Part shown: positions 18,845 through 28,583 of the stretch, piece by piece | How the letters are laid out: every line of letters starts with the position of its first letter | Position numbering within the stretch: position 1 is the first letter of the stretch | Assembly: GCF_000166355.1 (NCBI RefSeq) | Contig: NC_014652.1 | Location: 1,710,928 to 1,774,927, forward strand | Direction of reading: 5' to 3' | Length of the DNA stretch: 64,000 nucleotides | DNA from: Caldicellulosiruptor hydrothermalis 108 | GTDB lineage: Bacteria > Bacillota > Thermoanaerobacteria > Caldicellulosiruptorales > Caldicellulosiruptoraceae | Notes under the pieces: model-generated | Told to the model about the DNA's origin: nothing | Database searches by the model: none | The model's input: only the letters and a program-made list of their open reading frames with translations | Program-made: the position numbers and the translations under genes

Positions 18845-21031
18845 TTAAAGTGTATCCAAAGGATTTACGTCGATGATAAGCGACGCGTTACTATAATTAT
18901 ATCTTTCTTTGATTAGATTTGCTATACTAATCATCTGCCCAGCTCTTTTGAACTTTACCAATATGTGATACCTGTACTGGTTTTCTATTTTAAAGATAGG
19001 ATTTTCACTTGGACCATAAATCTTCATGTCATTTTCCATTTCATACTCCCTGAGCAAAGCATATACATGCTCTATTCCTCTCTTTGCCATATTCTGTTCC
19101 CTTGCTACTGTAACAAAGTTGACTACATAAGAATACGGTGGATATTCCATCATTTTTCTCAGTTTCATTTCCTGGGCATAAAAGCTTTCATAGTCGTGCT
19201 TTGAAGCAAACACAATGCTGTAATCTTCAGGGTTAAAAGTCTGAATTATAACTTTTCCTGGCTTTTCCCTGCCAGACCTTCCTGCAACCTGTGTAAGCAG
19301 TTGAAAGGTTCTTTCTCTACTCCTGAAATCTGGCATGTTCAAAAGAATATCTGCATCTATCACACCCACCAAGGTCAAGTCAGGAAAGTGCAAACCTTTT
19401 GCAATCATCTGTGTACCAACAAGAATATCTGCCTCTTTTTCCCTGAACTTTTTCACAATCTGTTCTGTCGCATCTTTTCTTGAAGTTGTATCACTGTCCA
19501 TACGCAAAACCCTCGCATCTTTAAAGTACGCTTTTATCTCTTCCTCTATCTTCTGGGTGCCACTACCATATTGTCTGACATACCTGCTGTTACATTTTGC
19601 ACACACACCTCTATATTCCTCTTTATACCCGCAATAGTGACATCTCAAATACCCTTCTTTGTGGTATGTAAGTGAAATACTGCAATTTTTGCACATATAA
19701 ACATAACCGCACTCACGGCATATAACAATTGGAGAATAACCTCTCCTGTTTAAAAAAAGGAGAACCTGCTCCCCTTTTTTCAAGTTGTTCTCTATTTCAC
19801 TAAGTAAAAGCCTGCTAAAAATGGACTTGTTACCTTCTAAGATTTCTTTTTTCATATCAACAATCAAAACTTCTGGCAGATTCTTATTTATTCTATTTTT
19901 CAACGTACAAAGAAAATATCTTCCTTTTTGTGCATAAAAATAATGCTCAATAGATGGAGTTGCAGAGCCAAGTATAATGGGTATATTATTTATTTTAGCC
20001 CTCATCTGGGCAACCTCAACAGCATTTATCCGCGGCGATTTTTCAGATTTATAGCTTGGTTCATGCTCTTCATCGACAATTATAAGACCAAGGTTCTTGA
20101 CAGGGGCAAAAACTGCTGATCGCGGACCAATCACCACAACCGCCTCTTTGTTTCTGGCAGCAAGCCAACTATTTAGCCTGTCTAGACTTTTCATTTTGCT
20201 GTGATATACTAAAACCTTGTTGCCTATTCTACTTTGAACATTTTCTATCATCTGTGGTGTGAGTGAGATTTCTGGGACCATGAAAATTACACTTTTGCCT
20301 TTTTCAATTGCATATTGTATCGCTCTTATATAAACCTCTGTTTTCCCACTCCCTGTGACTCCAAATAAAAGAATATTATTGTATCCTCCTTCATCAAAAG
20401 CAGAGATTATACTATTTAGGGCTTTGTGCTGTTCTTCAGTTAAATTATAATTAGGTTCTACCAGCGGCAGATTTTTCTCAGCATTTTCTCTTGTATCAAA
20501 ATTCTTTAAATCAAACTCCAAAAGCCCTTCCAAAAAGAGCTTCATTATTTTTTCTTTGTTCTCTTTCACAAGCTTTGAATTTACGCTCACCGGTTTTTTC
20601 AAAATACTTTCATACAACTTTTTTAAATCATCATCCAAGTTCCTATTTTCTTCATGCTTTTTTGCACAGATATTATATATCTGTTTGCTGCTCACAAAAG
20701 GAGGTATAACAAGCGACAAAGCCTCACCCAAATTCAACGCATAGTAATTTTTCATTGAAAAAGCAAGTTCTATCTGTTCCTTTGAAACAATTGAAAACTT
20801 ATCAATTACAGCAAGCACGCTCTTTAACTTATTTTCCTCTATATCAGTAGTTTGCTTTATCCCAACAACAAGCCCTTCCACAATTCTATTTGAAACTCCA
20901 AAGCTTACATACACTCTTTTCCCTATCTCAATGCTATTTTCAAGATGTGTTGGTACCAAATAATCAAACACCTTATCAACATTGGCGTCCTGGTAGTTGA
21001 TACAAACCTGAGCTATCATCTTAAAACTCAA
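18845..21031 (-). CDS. priA: Primosomal protein N' (replication restart helicase)
   Basis: A 3'-5' DNA helicase that reloads the replisome at stalled forks. The N-terminal 3'BD and WH regions (1-200) precede the helicase core, with Walker A LLFGVTGSGKTEVYI near residue 220, DEEH and GSATPS. A zinc-binding insertion contains CRECGYVYMCKNC and CHYCGY...CAKC. Motif V/VI QVAGRSGR follows. At 728 residues it is full length. The start is TTG 21031; ATG 21019 is an alternative four codons in. Confidence 0.96.
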   Translation of the reverse strand: MSFKMIAQVCINYQDANVDKVFDYLVPTHLENSIEIGKRVYVSFGVSNRIVEGLVVGIKQTTDIEENKLKSVLAVIDKFSIVSKEQIELAFSMKNYYALNLGEALSLVIPPFVSSKQIYNICAKKHEENRNLDDDLKKLYESILKKPVSVNSKLVKENKEKIMKLFLEGLLEFDLKNFDTRENAEKNLPLVEPNYNLTEEQHKALNSIISAFDEGGYNNILLFGVTGSGKTEVYIRAIQYAIEKGKSVIFMVPEISLTPQMIENVQSRIGNKVLVYHSKMKSLDRLNSWLAARNKEAVVVIGPRSAVFAPVKNLGLIIVDEEHEPSYKSEKSPRINAVEVAQMRAKINNIPIILGSATPSIEHYFYAQKGRYFLCTLKNRINKNLPEVLIVDMKKEILEGNKSIFSRLLLSEIENNLKKGEQVLLFLNRRGYSPIVICRECGYVYMCKNCSISLTYHKEGYLRCHYCGYKEEYRGVCAKCNSRYVRQYGSGTQKIEEEIKAYFKDARVLRMDSDTTSRKDATEQIVKKFREKEADILVGTQMIAKGLHFPDLTLVGVIDADILLNMPDFRSRERTFQLLTQVAGRSGREKPGKVIIQTFNPEDYSIVFASKHDYESFYAQEMKLRKMMEYPPYSYVVNFVTVAREQNMAKRGIEHVYALLREYEMENDMKIYGPSENPIFKIENQYRYHILVKFKRAGQMISIANLIKERYNYSNASLIIDVNPLDTL

Positions 21032-21060
21032 ACTCCATCCATTAAAAATTATTACCTCTG

Positions 21061-22263
21061 CTACATTTTGCAGAGGTAAGTCACTACATGGTCGAAAATC
21101 CTTTTAGCAACTTCACTTTTGCTCATTTTTGGAAGATTTTCTACCTTTTCTTTTGATATGAGTGTTACAATGTTTGTATCAACATCAAAACCTGCTCCCT
21201 CTTCAAGCACATTGTTTGCAACAATCAAATCAGCATTTTTTTCTTCTAATTTCTTTTGAGAGTTCTCTAAAACATTCTCTGTCTCTGCTGAAAACCCCAC
21301 AATTATTTGACCCGGTTTTTTATTCTCTCCCACAAACTTTAAAATATCTGGATTTTTAATAAGCTCAATAACCAGTTCATCCGTGTTTTCTTTTTTAATC
21401 TTGGTTTCGTTTGTAGTTTTAGGTCTATAATCAGCCACAGCTGCAGAAAAGATTAGTATATCGTACTGCTCGTAAATCTCTTTTACCTTCTGATACATCT
21501 GAGAAGCTGTTTGCACGTGTATAATTTCTATGTCAGCATAGGTGTTGATACTCACTGGACCGGAGACGACTGTAACTTGAGCTCCTCTTTTGTATGCCTC
21601 TTCAGCTATGGCATAACCCATTTTGCCAGATGATCTGTTTGAAATAAACCTGATGGGGTCTAAATATTCCCTTGTAGGTCCTGCAGTAATGAGAACTTTC
21701 TTTCCTGCCAAGTCTTGACTGCAAAGAAGCTTTTCTATCTCAATCAATATCTTTTGATTTTCTGGATATCTTCCCTTGCCATACACACCGCAAGCCAAAA
21801 ACCCTGATTCGGGTTCCACAAAGTTTATCCCAACCGATTTTAGCTTGTGAATATTTTGCTTCACAATGGCATTTTCGAACATGTTTGAATTCATTGCAGG
21901 CACAATCAGCACAGATTTGTCAAATGCTAAAAAGGTTGTGGAAAGCAAATCATCTGCAATACCATTTGCAAACTTTCCAATTATGTTTGCAGTAGCAGGA
22001 GCCACCACAAGAATATCTGCCCATGTTGTAAGAGAGATATGTTCTATATCGTAGAAATATTCGCTTTCAAAAGTATCTGTATAAACCTTGTTCTGAGAAA
22101 GAGTTTGCAGTGTCAAAGGAGTTATAAACTTTTGGGCATTTTTGGTCATTATTATCTTTACATTTGCTTCATTTTTCTTTAAAAGTCTTATAAGCTCGCA
22201 TACCTTGTATGCTGCTATCCCACCGCATACTCCTATTAATATGTTTTTATTTTTTAATCTCAT
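21061..22263 (-). CDS. coaBC: Phosphopantothenoylcysteine decarboxylase/synthetase
   Basis: A bifunctional enzyme of coenzyme A synthesis (400 residues). The N-terminal flavoprotein decarboxylase CoaC half has GVCGGIAAYK, the substrate motif PAMNSNMF, and FLACGVYGKGR near the active-site Cys. The C-terminal synthetase CoaB half begins near residue 188 with VLITAGPTREYLDPIRF and contains NRSSGKMG. It overlaps the end of rpoZ by 17 bp. Confidence 0.97.
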   Translation of the reverse strand: MRLKNKNILIGVCGGIAAYKVCELIRLLKKNEANVKIIMTKNAQKFITPLTLQTLSQNKVYTDTFESEYFYDIEHISLTTWADILVVAPATANIIGKFANGIADDLLSTTFLAFDKSVLIVPAMNSNMFENAIVKQNIHKLKSVGINFVEPESGFLACGVYGKGRYPENQKILIEIEKLLCSQDLAGKKVLITAGPTREYLDPIRFISNRSSGKMGYAIAEEAYKRGAQVTVVSGPVSINTYADIEIIHVQTASQMYQKVKEIYEQYDILIFSAAVADYRPKTTNETKIKKENTDELVIELIKNPDILKFVGENKKPGQIIVGFSAETENVLENSQKKLEEKNADLIVANNVLEEGAGFDVDTNIVTLISKEKVENLPKMSKSEVAKRIFDHVVTYLCKM

Positions 22264-22480
22264 TCTTTTTCACCGGCTTTACGTACTTGTAAGAAATCTT
22301 CCCAGAAGCAACTTCATTTACTGCCATTGTAACATACTTGTCAGAGTTAAAATTGGTAATGTCAACCTTTTTTTGTGCCTGCTGAAGAAGTTGTCTTGCT
22401 CTTTTTGCAACAAGTACAGAAAGTGTGTATTTATTGTCCACATACTTTAAAAGCTCGTCAAGCCCTGGTCGCAAAAGCAT
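22247..22480 (-). CDS. rpoZ: DNA-directed RNA polymerase omega subunit
   Basis: A 77-residue subunit that helps assemble the beta' subunit. The sequence MLLRPGLDELLKYVDNKYTL and the following SVLVAKRARQLLQQAQ match the omega family. It lies between gmk and coaBC, a conserved order across Firmicutes. It overlaps the coaBC start by 17 bp. Confidence 0.93.
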   Translation of the reverse strand: MLLRPGLDELLKYVDNKYTLSVLVAKRARQLLQQAQKKVDITNFNSDKYVTMAVNEVASGKISYKYVKPVKKNEIKK

Positions 22481-22487
22481 TCTTCAT

Positions 22488-23087
22488 TCACTCCTTCAAA
22501 AAACTTTGTATATCAAATCTCCTACTCTTTAGTTTTTCAACTTCAATAATCTTTTGTATCTTTTCAGCAGCATCATCCACATTGTCATTTATAACACAAT
22601 AGTCATATTCTGGCACAAGTTTTATCTCGTTCTTGGCAATCTCAAGCCTTGCTCTTATCTCATCTTCCGACTCAGTGCCTCTTTTTACAAGTCTTTTGTA
22701 AAGCTCTTCTATGGATGGTGGCAGTAAAAATATCAGTACTGCATCCGAAAATACTTTTTTAATCTGAAGTGCCCCTTTTGTCTCAATCTCCAAAATTACA
22801 TCATAGCCTTTTTCCAATGCTTCAAAGACAAAGTCTTTGGGCGTACCATAATAGTTATTGTTATATTCAGCATATTCTAAAAATCTTTCATTTTTAATCT
22901 CTTCTTCAAATTGCTCGCGCGATACAAAAAAATAATTCACACCCTCTTTTTCTCCCGGTCGTGGCTTTCTTGTGGTCTTGGAGATAGAAAGCTTAATATT
23001 TGTATTTTTCTCAAGAAGCCTTCCAACAACTGTACCCTTTCCAGTTCCTGCAGGCCCTGAAATGACAATCAAAAGACCTTCTCTCAT
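22488..23087 (-). CDS. gmk: Guanylate kinase
   Basis: Phosphorylates GMP to GDP. The P-loop [17 protein letters not shown] is near residue 9. The GMP-binding segment [18 protein letters not shown] and [13 protein letters not shown] follow. At 199 residues it is full length. The ATG overlaps the remA stop by 4 bp and the gene is followed by rpoZ after 7 bases. Confidence 0.97.
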   Translation of the reverse strand: MREGLLIVISGPAGTGKGTVVGRLLEKNTNIKLSISKTTRKPRPGEKEGVNYFFVSREQFEEEIKNERFLEYAEYNNNYYGTPKDFVFEALEKGYDVILEIETKGALQIKKVFSDAVLIFLLPPSIEELYKRLVKRGTESEDEIRARLEIAKNEIKLVPEYDYCVINDNVDDAAEKIQKIIEVEKLKSRRFDIQSFLKE

Positions 23088-23392
23088 TTTTTGTCATCCT
23101 CATCCTCAACTTCAATGTCTTCTTCTTCAAACTCTTCTTCAGGTTCTATAATTCTGTGTGCTACCGTCTCTGGCTGAACAGAAGAAAGTATTACATAGTC
23201 AGCGTCAGTTATTATTACCGCTCTTGTTCTTCTGCCATATGTGGCATCAATCAGCATACCTCTTTCTCTTGCTTCCTGGATTATTCTTTTTATAGGTGCT
23301 GAATCAGGACTGACTATTGCTATCAGCCTGTTTGCTGAAACTATGTTACCAAATCCTATATTAATCAGTTTTATATTACCGCTATTGCTCAA
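23084..23392 (-). CDS. remA: RemA-family DNA-binding regulator with acidic tail
   Basis: A small regulator known in Bacillus to activate biofilm matrix and osmoprotection genes. The core ([20 protein letters not shown], then [18 protein letters not shown] and [16 protein letters not shown]) is almost the family consensus. I start it at TTG 23392 (102 residues), which has AGAGGTGAG 6 nt upstream. Starting further upstream would add an unrelated peptide that overlaps yicC. The last 20 or so residues are nearly all Glu and Asp, longer and more acidic than the family core. Confidence 0.92.
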   Translation of the reverse strand: MSNSGNIKLINIGFGNIVSANRLIAIVSPDSAPIKRIIQEARERGMLIDATYGRRTRAVIITDADYVILSSVQPETVAHRIIEPEEEFEEEDIEVEDEDDKK

Positions 23393-23405
23393 AACAAACT
23401 CACCT

Positions 23406-24287
23406 CTATTCAATATTTTGAACTTGTTCACGGATTTTTTCAAGCTCATCTTTAAGACTTACAACACATTGGGAGATTTCAAAAATAGTAGACTTAGCGC
23501 CAATTGTATTTGTCTCTCTGTTCATCTCTTGAACTATAAAGTCAAGTTTTTTGCCTATACTTCCTCCAGCTTCTAAACACTCAGTAAACTGACTTATATG
23601 ACTTTTTAGCCTCACAAGCTCTTCTGTTATATCGCTTTTGTCAGCAAACAGAGTTATCTCCAGCATAAGTCTGTTTTCGTCAATGTTTTTTAATTCCAAG
23701 TACTCACTTACCCGTTTGTAAAGTTTTTCTCTATAATTTTCAACCAAATCCTTTGAATACTCTTCTATTCTACTCGCCAAAGCTTTAATGGTTTCTAATC
23801 TCATCAGAATATCCTTTTTAAGATTTTCACCTTCTGTTTTTCTCATTTTATCTAAATTTCGAAGTGCCTCTTCAATACAATCCAAAAGCTCAGATTTAAC
23901 AGTACTGATGTCAAGTTCTTCAGTCTCAATCACAAGGGCATCTGGAAGTTTTATAAAAGTCGAAAGGCTAAAATCGTCCTGAATTTCTGAAAAGTTTTCC
24001 CTAACCCTATTTATTGCTTCCAAGTATTGCTTCATTATCCCTATGTTGGGAATAATCCTGTAGTCTTTTTCGCTGAAGCTTTTAAAGTTAATGTATATAT
24101 CAACCTTCCCGCGGCAAATATATTGCGAAACCACATTTTTTATCTCATTTTCAAATTTGATAAATTCTTTAGGCATCTTCAAGTTTATTTCCAAATATCT
24201 GTGGTTTACACTTCTTATGTCCACGCTGTACTCTCTCTCATTTATTATTCTTTTACATCCACCGTAGCCTGTCATACTTTTAATCAT
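23406..24287 (-). CDS. yicC: YicC-family endoribonuclease
   Basis: A 293-residue member of the YicC/YloC family. It starts [14 protein letters not shown], the family signature, and ends with the conserved C-terminal region ([31 protein letters not shown]). YicC has been reported as an endoribonuclease acting on specific RNAs. It is the first gene of the long run that continues through remA and gmk. A promoter lies just upstream. Confidence 0.94.
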   Translation of the reverse strand: MIKSMTGYGGCKRIINEREYSVDIRSVNHRYLEINLKMPKEFIKFENEIKNVVSQYICRGKVDIYINFKSFSEKDYRIIPNIGIMKQYLEAINRVRENFSEIQDDFSLSTFIKLPDALVIETEELDISTVKSELLDCIEEALRNLDKMRKTEGENLKKDILMRLETIKALASRIEEYSKDLVENYREKLYKRVSEYLELKNIDENRLMLEITLFADKSDITEELVRLKSHISQFTECLEAGGSIGKKLDFIVQEMNRETNTIGAKSTIFEISQCVVSLKDELEKIREQVQNIE

Positions 24288-24370
24288 GATAATGCAACCA
24301 ATCCTTTCAATGTTATTGTAAAAAAATCTTTATTCGAAGAAAAATAAAAACTCCTACTTGACTACTATCT

Positions 24371-24400
24371 ATTTTAAAGTATTTTTACCCATAAAATCAA
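24371..24400 (-). promoter_or_regulatory. Promoter for the yicC operon
   Basis: On the minus strand, TTGATT (24400-24395) and TAAAAT (24376-24371) lie 18 bases apart, about 85 nt upstream of yicC. It overlaps the region of the plus-strand promoter for the divergent HyuA-like gene, so the two may compete for polymerase. Confidence 0.5.
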
Positions 24401-24414
24401 GAAAGGGTTATAAT
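24390..24414 (+). promoter_or_regulatory. Promoter for the HyuA/HDAC-fold gene pair
   Basis: A perfect -10 TATAAT lies at 24409-24414, 48 bases before the HyuA-like start codon. The -35 is weak (TTACCC at 18-base spacing). It faces the yicC promoter on the other strand. Confidence 0.5.
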
Positions 24415-24461
24415 ATTAGTTGAAGTAAAATATACTTTTGAAAAGCAAGGTGAAGTTAAAA

Positions 24462-26102
24462 ATGATAATAGGCCTTGATGTTGGTGGTACAACCATCGAC
24501 ACAGTGGCAATAGAAAATGGAAAAGTTGTTGCATTTAAAAAATTCGAACGTGGTAGAAGTTTAATAGACTCTGCATTAGAAAGTTTAAACCAGTTTATAT
24601 CTAAAGAGATGATTTCGAACCTTGAAAGAATAACACTCAGCACAACCGTCACCACTAACGCAATAGTTCAAAATAATTTAGATAAGGTTGGAATGATAAT
24701 AGAAAACGGTATTGGAGCAAACCCTGAATTTTTAATGTGCGGCGATATGAATTTTTTTGCAGATGGATATATAAATAACAGAGGTATAGAGATAAACCCA
24801 GTAAATATCGAAAGCGTAAAGAGCGCTTTGCAAAGCTTTAAACAAGAAGGTATAGAAAACTTGGGCATTGTTGGCAAGTTCTCTGTTCGAAATCCACAGC
24901 ATGAACTTAGTGTATTTAAGGCAGCTAAAGAATACAACTTTAAATTTGTGTCAGTTGGCTATAAACTTTCTGGCAAACTCAATTTTCCAAGAAGAGTTTT
25001 TTCCACATACCTCAATTGTGCAGTCTATAGTACATTTAATATGTTCTACAAGAGTATTTTAACATTTTCACAGGAAAGAAAAATTCCTCTTGAAAAGATA
25101 TTTATTCAAAAGCCAGATGGTGGAATTGTAAACTTACAAAATATCGAAAGCTTTCCGATATTCTCTATTCTTTCAGGTCCAGCTGCATCTGCTCAAGGCG
25201 GATTTGTCTTATCTAATTTTGCAAAAAATGCAATCATAATTGACATTGGTGGAACAACAACTGACATTGCGTTCTTGTCAAACGGCAATCTTGTTCTTGA
25301 ACCATATGGAGCAAAAATCGGAAAGTATCCTACATTGGTAAGAGCAATATATTCACGATCTGTGGGGCTGGGGGCAGAAAGTATTGTTAAAATAGTAGAT
25401 GATACAGTTAAAATAGGACCAGAAACAAAAAGATGGTATGAAAAAGGCAAAAATGAGTTTATTACTTTTTACGATGTTCTTCAATTTTCAAATTCTTGTC
25501 ATGAAAGTCCTATAAATGCTGGTTTAAAATCTTTATCTTCTCAGCTGAATATGAGCCAAGAAAACTTTTGTAAATTGGTGATAAGTAGGGCAGTCTCGAT
25601 GATAGAAGAAAAAATCAAAGAGGGAATTGAGTACATCAATAATCTTCCAGTTTATACCATAAATAAGCTATTGTACGGAGAGAAATTCGCACCTCAGAAG
25701 ATAATTCTAATTGGTGGACCGGCAGAACTTTTAAAACCTCATTTAGAGAACGAGCTTAAAATAAAAGTTGAAGTCCCGAAACATTACATGGTTGCAAACG
25801 CAATTGGTTGTGCGATTGGCTCAATCTCAAAAGAGTACAACTTAGTTGCAGACACTATCCAGGGCAAGATGGTAATCCCAGAGCTAAATATATATCAAAG
25901 TATTCCTGCAGATTTTACTATTGACCAGGCAAAGAAGGTTTTAATTGAAAAGGTCTTAGAGTGCAGAGAAGCTAAAAATCAAGACGATGTAGAGATTGTG
26001 GATGAAAGTTCTTTTAACATGATAAGAAGTTTTAAATTCTGCGGGAGAATGATTAGAATTAAAGCTCAGTTAAAACCCAAGCTTTTAAATTTGAGAGATT
26101 GA
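24462..26102 (+). CDS. Hydantoinase/oxoprolinase family ATPase-fold protein (HyuA-like)
   Basis: A 546-residue protein of the actin-like ATPase fold used by 5-oxoprolinases and N-methylhydantoinases. Phosphate 1 is GLDVGGTTIDTVAIENGK at the N-terminus; STTVTTNAIVQN and phosphate 2 IDIGGTTTDIAFL follow. I start at ATG 24462, which has AAGGTGA 8 nt upstream; TTG at 24438 lacks such a site. No HyuB partner is nearby. Instead an HDAC-fold gene begins 21 bases downstream, which suggests joint action on an amide or N-acyl compound. The substrate is unknown. Confidence 0.88.
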   Translation: MIIGLDVGGTTIDTVAIENGKVVAFKKFERGRSLIDSALESLNQFISKEMISNLERITLSTTVTTNAIVQNNLDKVGMIIENGIGANPEFLMCGDMNFFADGYINNRGIEINPVNIESVKSALQSFKQEGIENLGIVGKFSVRNPQHELSVFKAAKEYNFKFVSVGYKLSGKLNFPRRVFSTYLNCAVYSTFNMFYKSILTFSQERKIPLEKIFIQKPDGGIVNLQNIESFPIFSILSGPAASAQGGFVLSNFAKNAIIIDIGGTTTDIAFLSNGNLVLEPYGAKIGKYPTLVRAIYSRSVGLGAESIVKIVDDTVKIGPETKRWYEKGKNEFITFYDVLQFSNSCHESPINAGLKSLSSQLNMSQENFCKLVISRAVSMIEEKIKEGIEYINNLPVYTINKLLYGEKFAPQKIILIGGPAELLKPHLENELKIKVEVPKHYMVANAIGCAIGSISKEYNLVADTIQGKMVIPELNIYQSIPADFTIDQAKKVLIEKVLECREAKNQDDVEIVDESSFNMIRSFKFCGRMIRIKAQLKPKLLNLRD

Positions 26103-26123
26103 TTTTTTGGGGAGTGAAACAAG

Positions 26124-27440
26124 ATGTTAAAAGCAAAAAATAGTTTAGGGCTCATACTCTTTCCTGCCTTTGACTGGAGAATTTCTCCAACGCATCCTGA
26201 AAGAGAAGAAAGACTTTTGTATACAATTGACCAGATAGAAGAAGAGGGGCTTTTTGACTATGAAAATATAAAAATTTACAATCCCGAAATGATTGAGTCA
26301 AAATATATAGAGATGACCCATTTTTGCATCCCCGCTATTTCTTCAATTGTTACCGTATCTCACAAGATAGCTGCAGGCTCAGCAATAACTATTGCTAAAA
26401 AGGTTCTGTCAAAAGAAGTGGAAAAAGGATTTGCTCTCATCCGACCACCCGGCCATCATGCACACAGAATAACATATGGCGACAGAGGATTTTGTATTAT
26501 AAACAATGAGGCGATAATGGTGGAATATCTAAGAAAAGAATATAAAATTAAAAAGATAGCAATAATAGACACTGACTGTCATCACGGTGATGGAACGCAG
26601 GATATCTTTTGGAACGACAAAGATGTCTTGTTTATTTCTCTGCACCAAGATGGCACAACCCTATATCCCGGCACGGGTTTTACTGACGAAATGGGGGGAC
26701 CATCAGCAATTGGTTATACTTTGAATCTGCCTTTGCCACCCTATACTTCTGATGAAGGATTTTTGTACTGCTTAGACAATCTTATCATTCCTGTTTTAGA
26801 AGAATTCAAGCCTGATATCATAATAAACTCAGCAGGGCAGGACAACCATTATTCTGACCCACTGACAAACATGAACTTTTCTGCTCAAGGGTATGCAAAA
26901 CTTACAGAAAAGCTAAGTCCAAATATTTCTGTTTTAGAAGGCGGGTATTCTATTGAAAGTGCTCTTCCTTACGTCAATTTGGGTATAATATTTGCATTTG
27001 CGGGTATTGATTATTCGAACATAAAAGAACCTGACTACAATCCTGAAAGACTTAAACAGTCTCAAAGAACAACTGATTACATCAAACGGCTTTGTGAACA
27101 TGTATACAGTATATGGAAATCAAAGGAAGAAAGAGAATACAACATCAAAATGGCAAATCAAGATTATTATGTCAGAAAAAAATCTATTTATTATGACACA
27201 ATGGGATTCAGAGAAAATCAGCTTGAAAAAATAAAGATCTGCAAAAAATGCTCAGGTCTAATATTAATAGACTCCCTTTGTTTGGGATATAGGGTTTTAG
27301 CCATAGTAATTCCACACGACGCATGTAATGACTGCGAAAATGAAGGTCACAAGCTCTTTGAAAATACTGAGGTTGGAGACTATTCTCATATACTTTTGCA
27401 GGATAAAAAGAGTTTTGAGTTTTTTAGAAAGCCATTATAA
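26124..27440 (+). CDS. Histone-deacetylase-fold amidohydrolase with C-terminal zinc ribbon
   Basis: A 438-residue member of the arginase/deacetylase superfamily (AcuC, acetylpolyamine amidohydrolases). The catalytic set looks complete: RPPGHHAH (His111/His112), zinc ligands Asp151 and His153 in DTDCHHGDG, Asp240 in SAGQDNHYSDPL, and Tyr275 in LEGGYS. The catalytic domain ends near 300. A C-terminal extension carries CKKC (373-376) and CNDC (401-404), which I read as a zinc ribbon and which standard bacterial HDAC-fold enzymes lack. It forms a two-gene unit with the HyuA-like gene. The substrate is not known. Confidence 0.88.
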   Translation: MLKAKNSLGLILFPAFDWRISPTHPEREERLLYTIDQIEEEGLFDYENIKIYNPEMIESKYIEMTHFCIPAISSIVTVSHKIAAGSAITIAKKVLSKEVEKGFALIRPPGHHAHRITYGDRGFCIINNEAIMVEYLRKEYKIKKIAIIDTDCHHGDGTQDIFWNDKDVLFISLHQDGTTLYPGTGFTDEMGGPSAIGYTLNLPLPPYTSDEGFLYCLDNLIIPVLEEFKPDIIINSAGQDNHYSDPLTNMNFSAQGYAKLTEKLSPNISVLEGGYSIESALPYVNLGIIFAFAGIDYSNIKEPDYNPERLKQSQRTTDYIKRLCEHVYSIWKSKEEREYNIKMANQDYYVRKKSIYYDTMGFRENQLEKIKICKKCSGLILIDSLCLGYRVLAIVIPHDACNDCENEGHKLFENTEVGDYSHILLQDKKSFEFFRKPL

Positions 27441-27460
27441 AAATTTTTATGTTTTTTGTT

Positions 27461-28357
27461 TTACATTAAAAGATACTTTTGCTTTCTCTCTTTTAATTTT
27501 TCACCATTTATGAGCACCAAGCTGCCCTGCTTGAATTTTAGTTTTTTGGCTAAATATTCGCACTTAATCTTCAAAAGATAAAAAACATTGGCTTGAACAT
27601 CTTCAAAGTCATCCACAGTCTCAAAGTTTGCCTGCCCTTTTGAAATAATCACATCAGCAGTAGATATAAGATTTTTGACTTGCTCAGAAACAAAGTCTTT
27701 TGGGACTCCCAAAAGCCCTGCTCCGCTCTCAACAACATTTGCTATTCTGCTCATAGAAACTTCCTCTGCATCTTCTTTTGTGGCATCGTTGAGAACAGGT
27801 CCAGACTTTACAATGTAATAAACATTTTTCCCCATTTCTCTCAAGATTTCTACCAATACCTTATCAAACACAATCTCACCTGCATTGTCACCGACAATCA
27901 CTACATCTTTTGCCTTCTCAATCTTTTCCTTTAAAAGAGGATAGTCATCAATCCAAAATCCAAAATCAAACGCGTGTTCCAATTCCTTATCAATATCAAA
28001 ATCTCTCTGAATCCCCAAGTCAATAACATTGCCTGCAACAGAAACTTTCAACGCTTCATAAAGAGGATCATCAGCTGTTTCGACTTTTTCTTTCACTCTT
28101 GGATACAGTTCAAGTGCCAATTTGTTCGAGGATTTTTTCGCTTCATAATATGGGTCTGGATTATTTATAAACTCATATGTCTTTAGCAATACAAGTGAAG
28201 AGTTATACGCTGGTGAGGCAGAAGGCTCCAAAGTTTTTACGAAATCCATAAGATTATAGAGCACTTCTATCTTTTTTTCATCGGGAACTTTTATCATCTC
28301 CATACATGAAACTGCCTGTTTTAGGTAGCAGTGAATGCAATCAACAAGGCTCTTCAA
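27461..28357 (-). CDS. DUF89 / ARMT1-like metal-dependent phosphatase
   Basis: A 298-residue damage-control phosphatase-like protein. An N-terminal CIHC motif (Cys7, Cys10) and the DUF89 core GDNAGEIVFDK and GPVLNDAT are clear. Relatives dephosphorylate damaged or excess sugar phosphates and nucleotide derivatives. I start at TTG 28357 (MKSLVDCIHCYLKQ), with an AGGAGTGA-like site 8 nt upstream. The longer frame to 28465 adds 36 hydrophobic residues that the family lacks and would overrun the tRNA promoter. It converges on the HDAC-fold gene, 20 bases away. Confidence 0.85.
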   Translation of the reverse strand: MKSLVDCIHCYLKQAVSCMEMIKVPDEKKIEVLYNLMDFVKTLEPSASPAYNSSLVLLKTYEFINNPDPYYEAKKSSNKLALELYPRVKEKVETADDPLYEALKVSVAGNVIDLGIQRDFDIDKELEHAFDFGFWIDDYPLLKEKIEKAKDVVIVGDNAGEIVFDKVLVEILREMGKNVYYIVKSGPVLNDATKEDAEEVSMSRIANVVESGAGLLGVPKDFVSEQVKNLISTADVIISKGQANFETVDDFEDVQANVFYLLKIKCEYLAKKLKFKQGSLVLINGEKLKERKQKYLLM

Positions 28358-28423
28358 TTTAAAGCTCACTCCTTTGGAAGTTAAATTCTTTAGCCAAGCT
28401 ACAAAATAAAGTATTAATAACTC

Positions 28424-28461
28424 TTGATTTGTTGTCAAGAAGAATATTATAATTGTATATG
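28424..28461 (+). promoter_or_regulatory. Promoter region of tRNA-Thr
   Basis: Two overlapping -35/-10 pairs are visible: TTGATT-18-TATAAT (28424-28453) and TTGTCA-18-TATATG (28432-28461). The second would start transcription about two bases before the mature tRNA. Which one is used cannot be told from sequence. Confidence 0.5.
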
Positions 28462-28469
28462 TCACACAC

Positions 28470-28544
28470 GCTCCATTAGCTCAGTGGCAGAGCAGTCGAT
28501 TCGTAATCGACCGGTCGGGGGTTCGAATCCCCCATGGAGCTCCA
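28470..28544 (+). tRNA. tRNA-Thr (anticodon CGT)
   Basis: A complete cloverleaf. The acceptor arms are GCTCCAT/ATGGAGC, the D-stem is GCTC/GAGC, the anticodon stem GTCGA/TCGAC has loop TTCGTAA (anticodon CGT, reading ACG), and the T-arm is GGGGG-TTCGAAT-CCCCC. The discriminator is T and CCA is encoded. It lies between DUF89 and the IS-bearing region, and tRNA genes are common landmarks of integration, but no repeated 3' end was found. Confidence 0.95.
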
Positions 28545-28583
28545 AAAATATTAGAAAATCAAGATATTTCGTCTTATAACGTA

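Noticed and set aside
28470-28544. tRNA-Thr as the attachment site of an integrated island
   Set aside because: No second copy of the tRNA 3' end and no integrase gene in the window.
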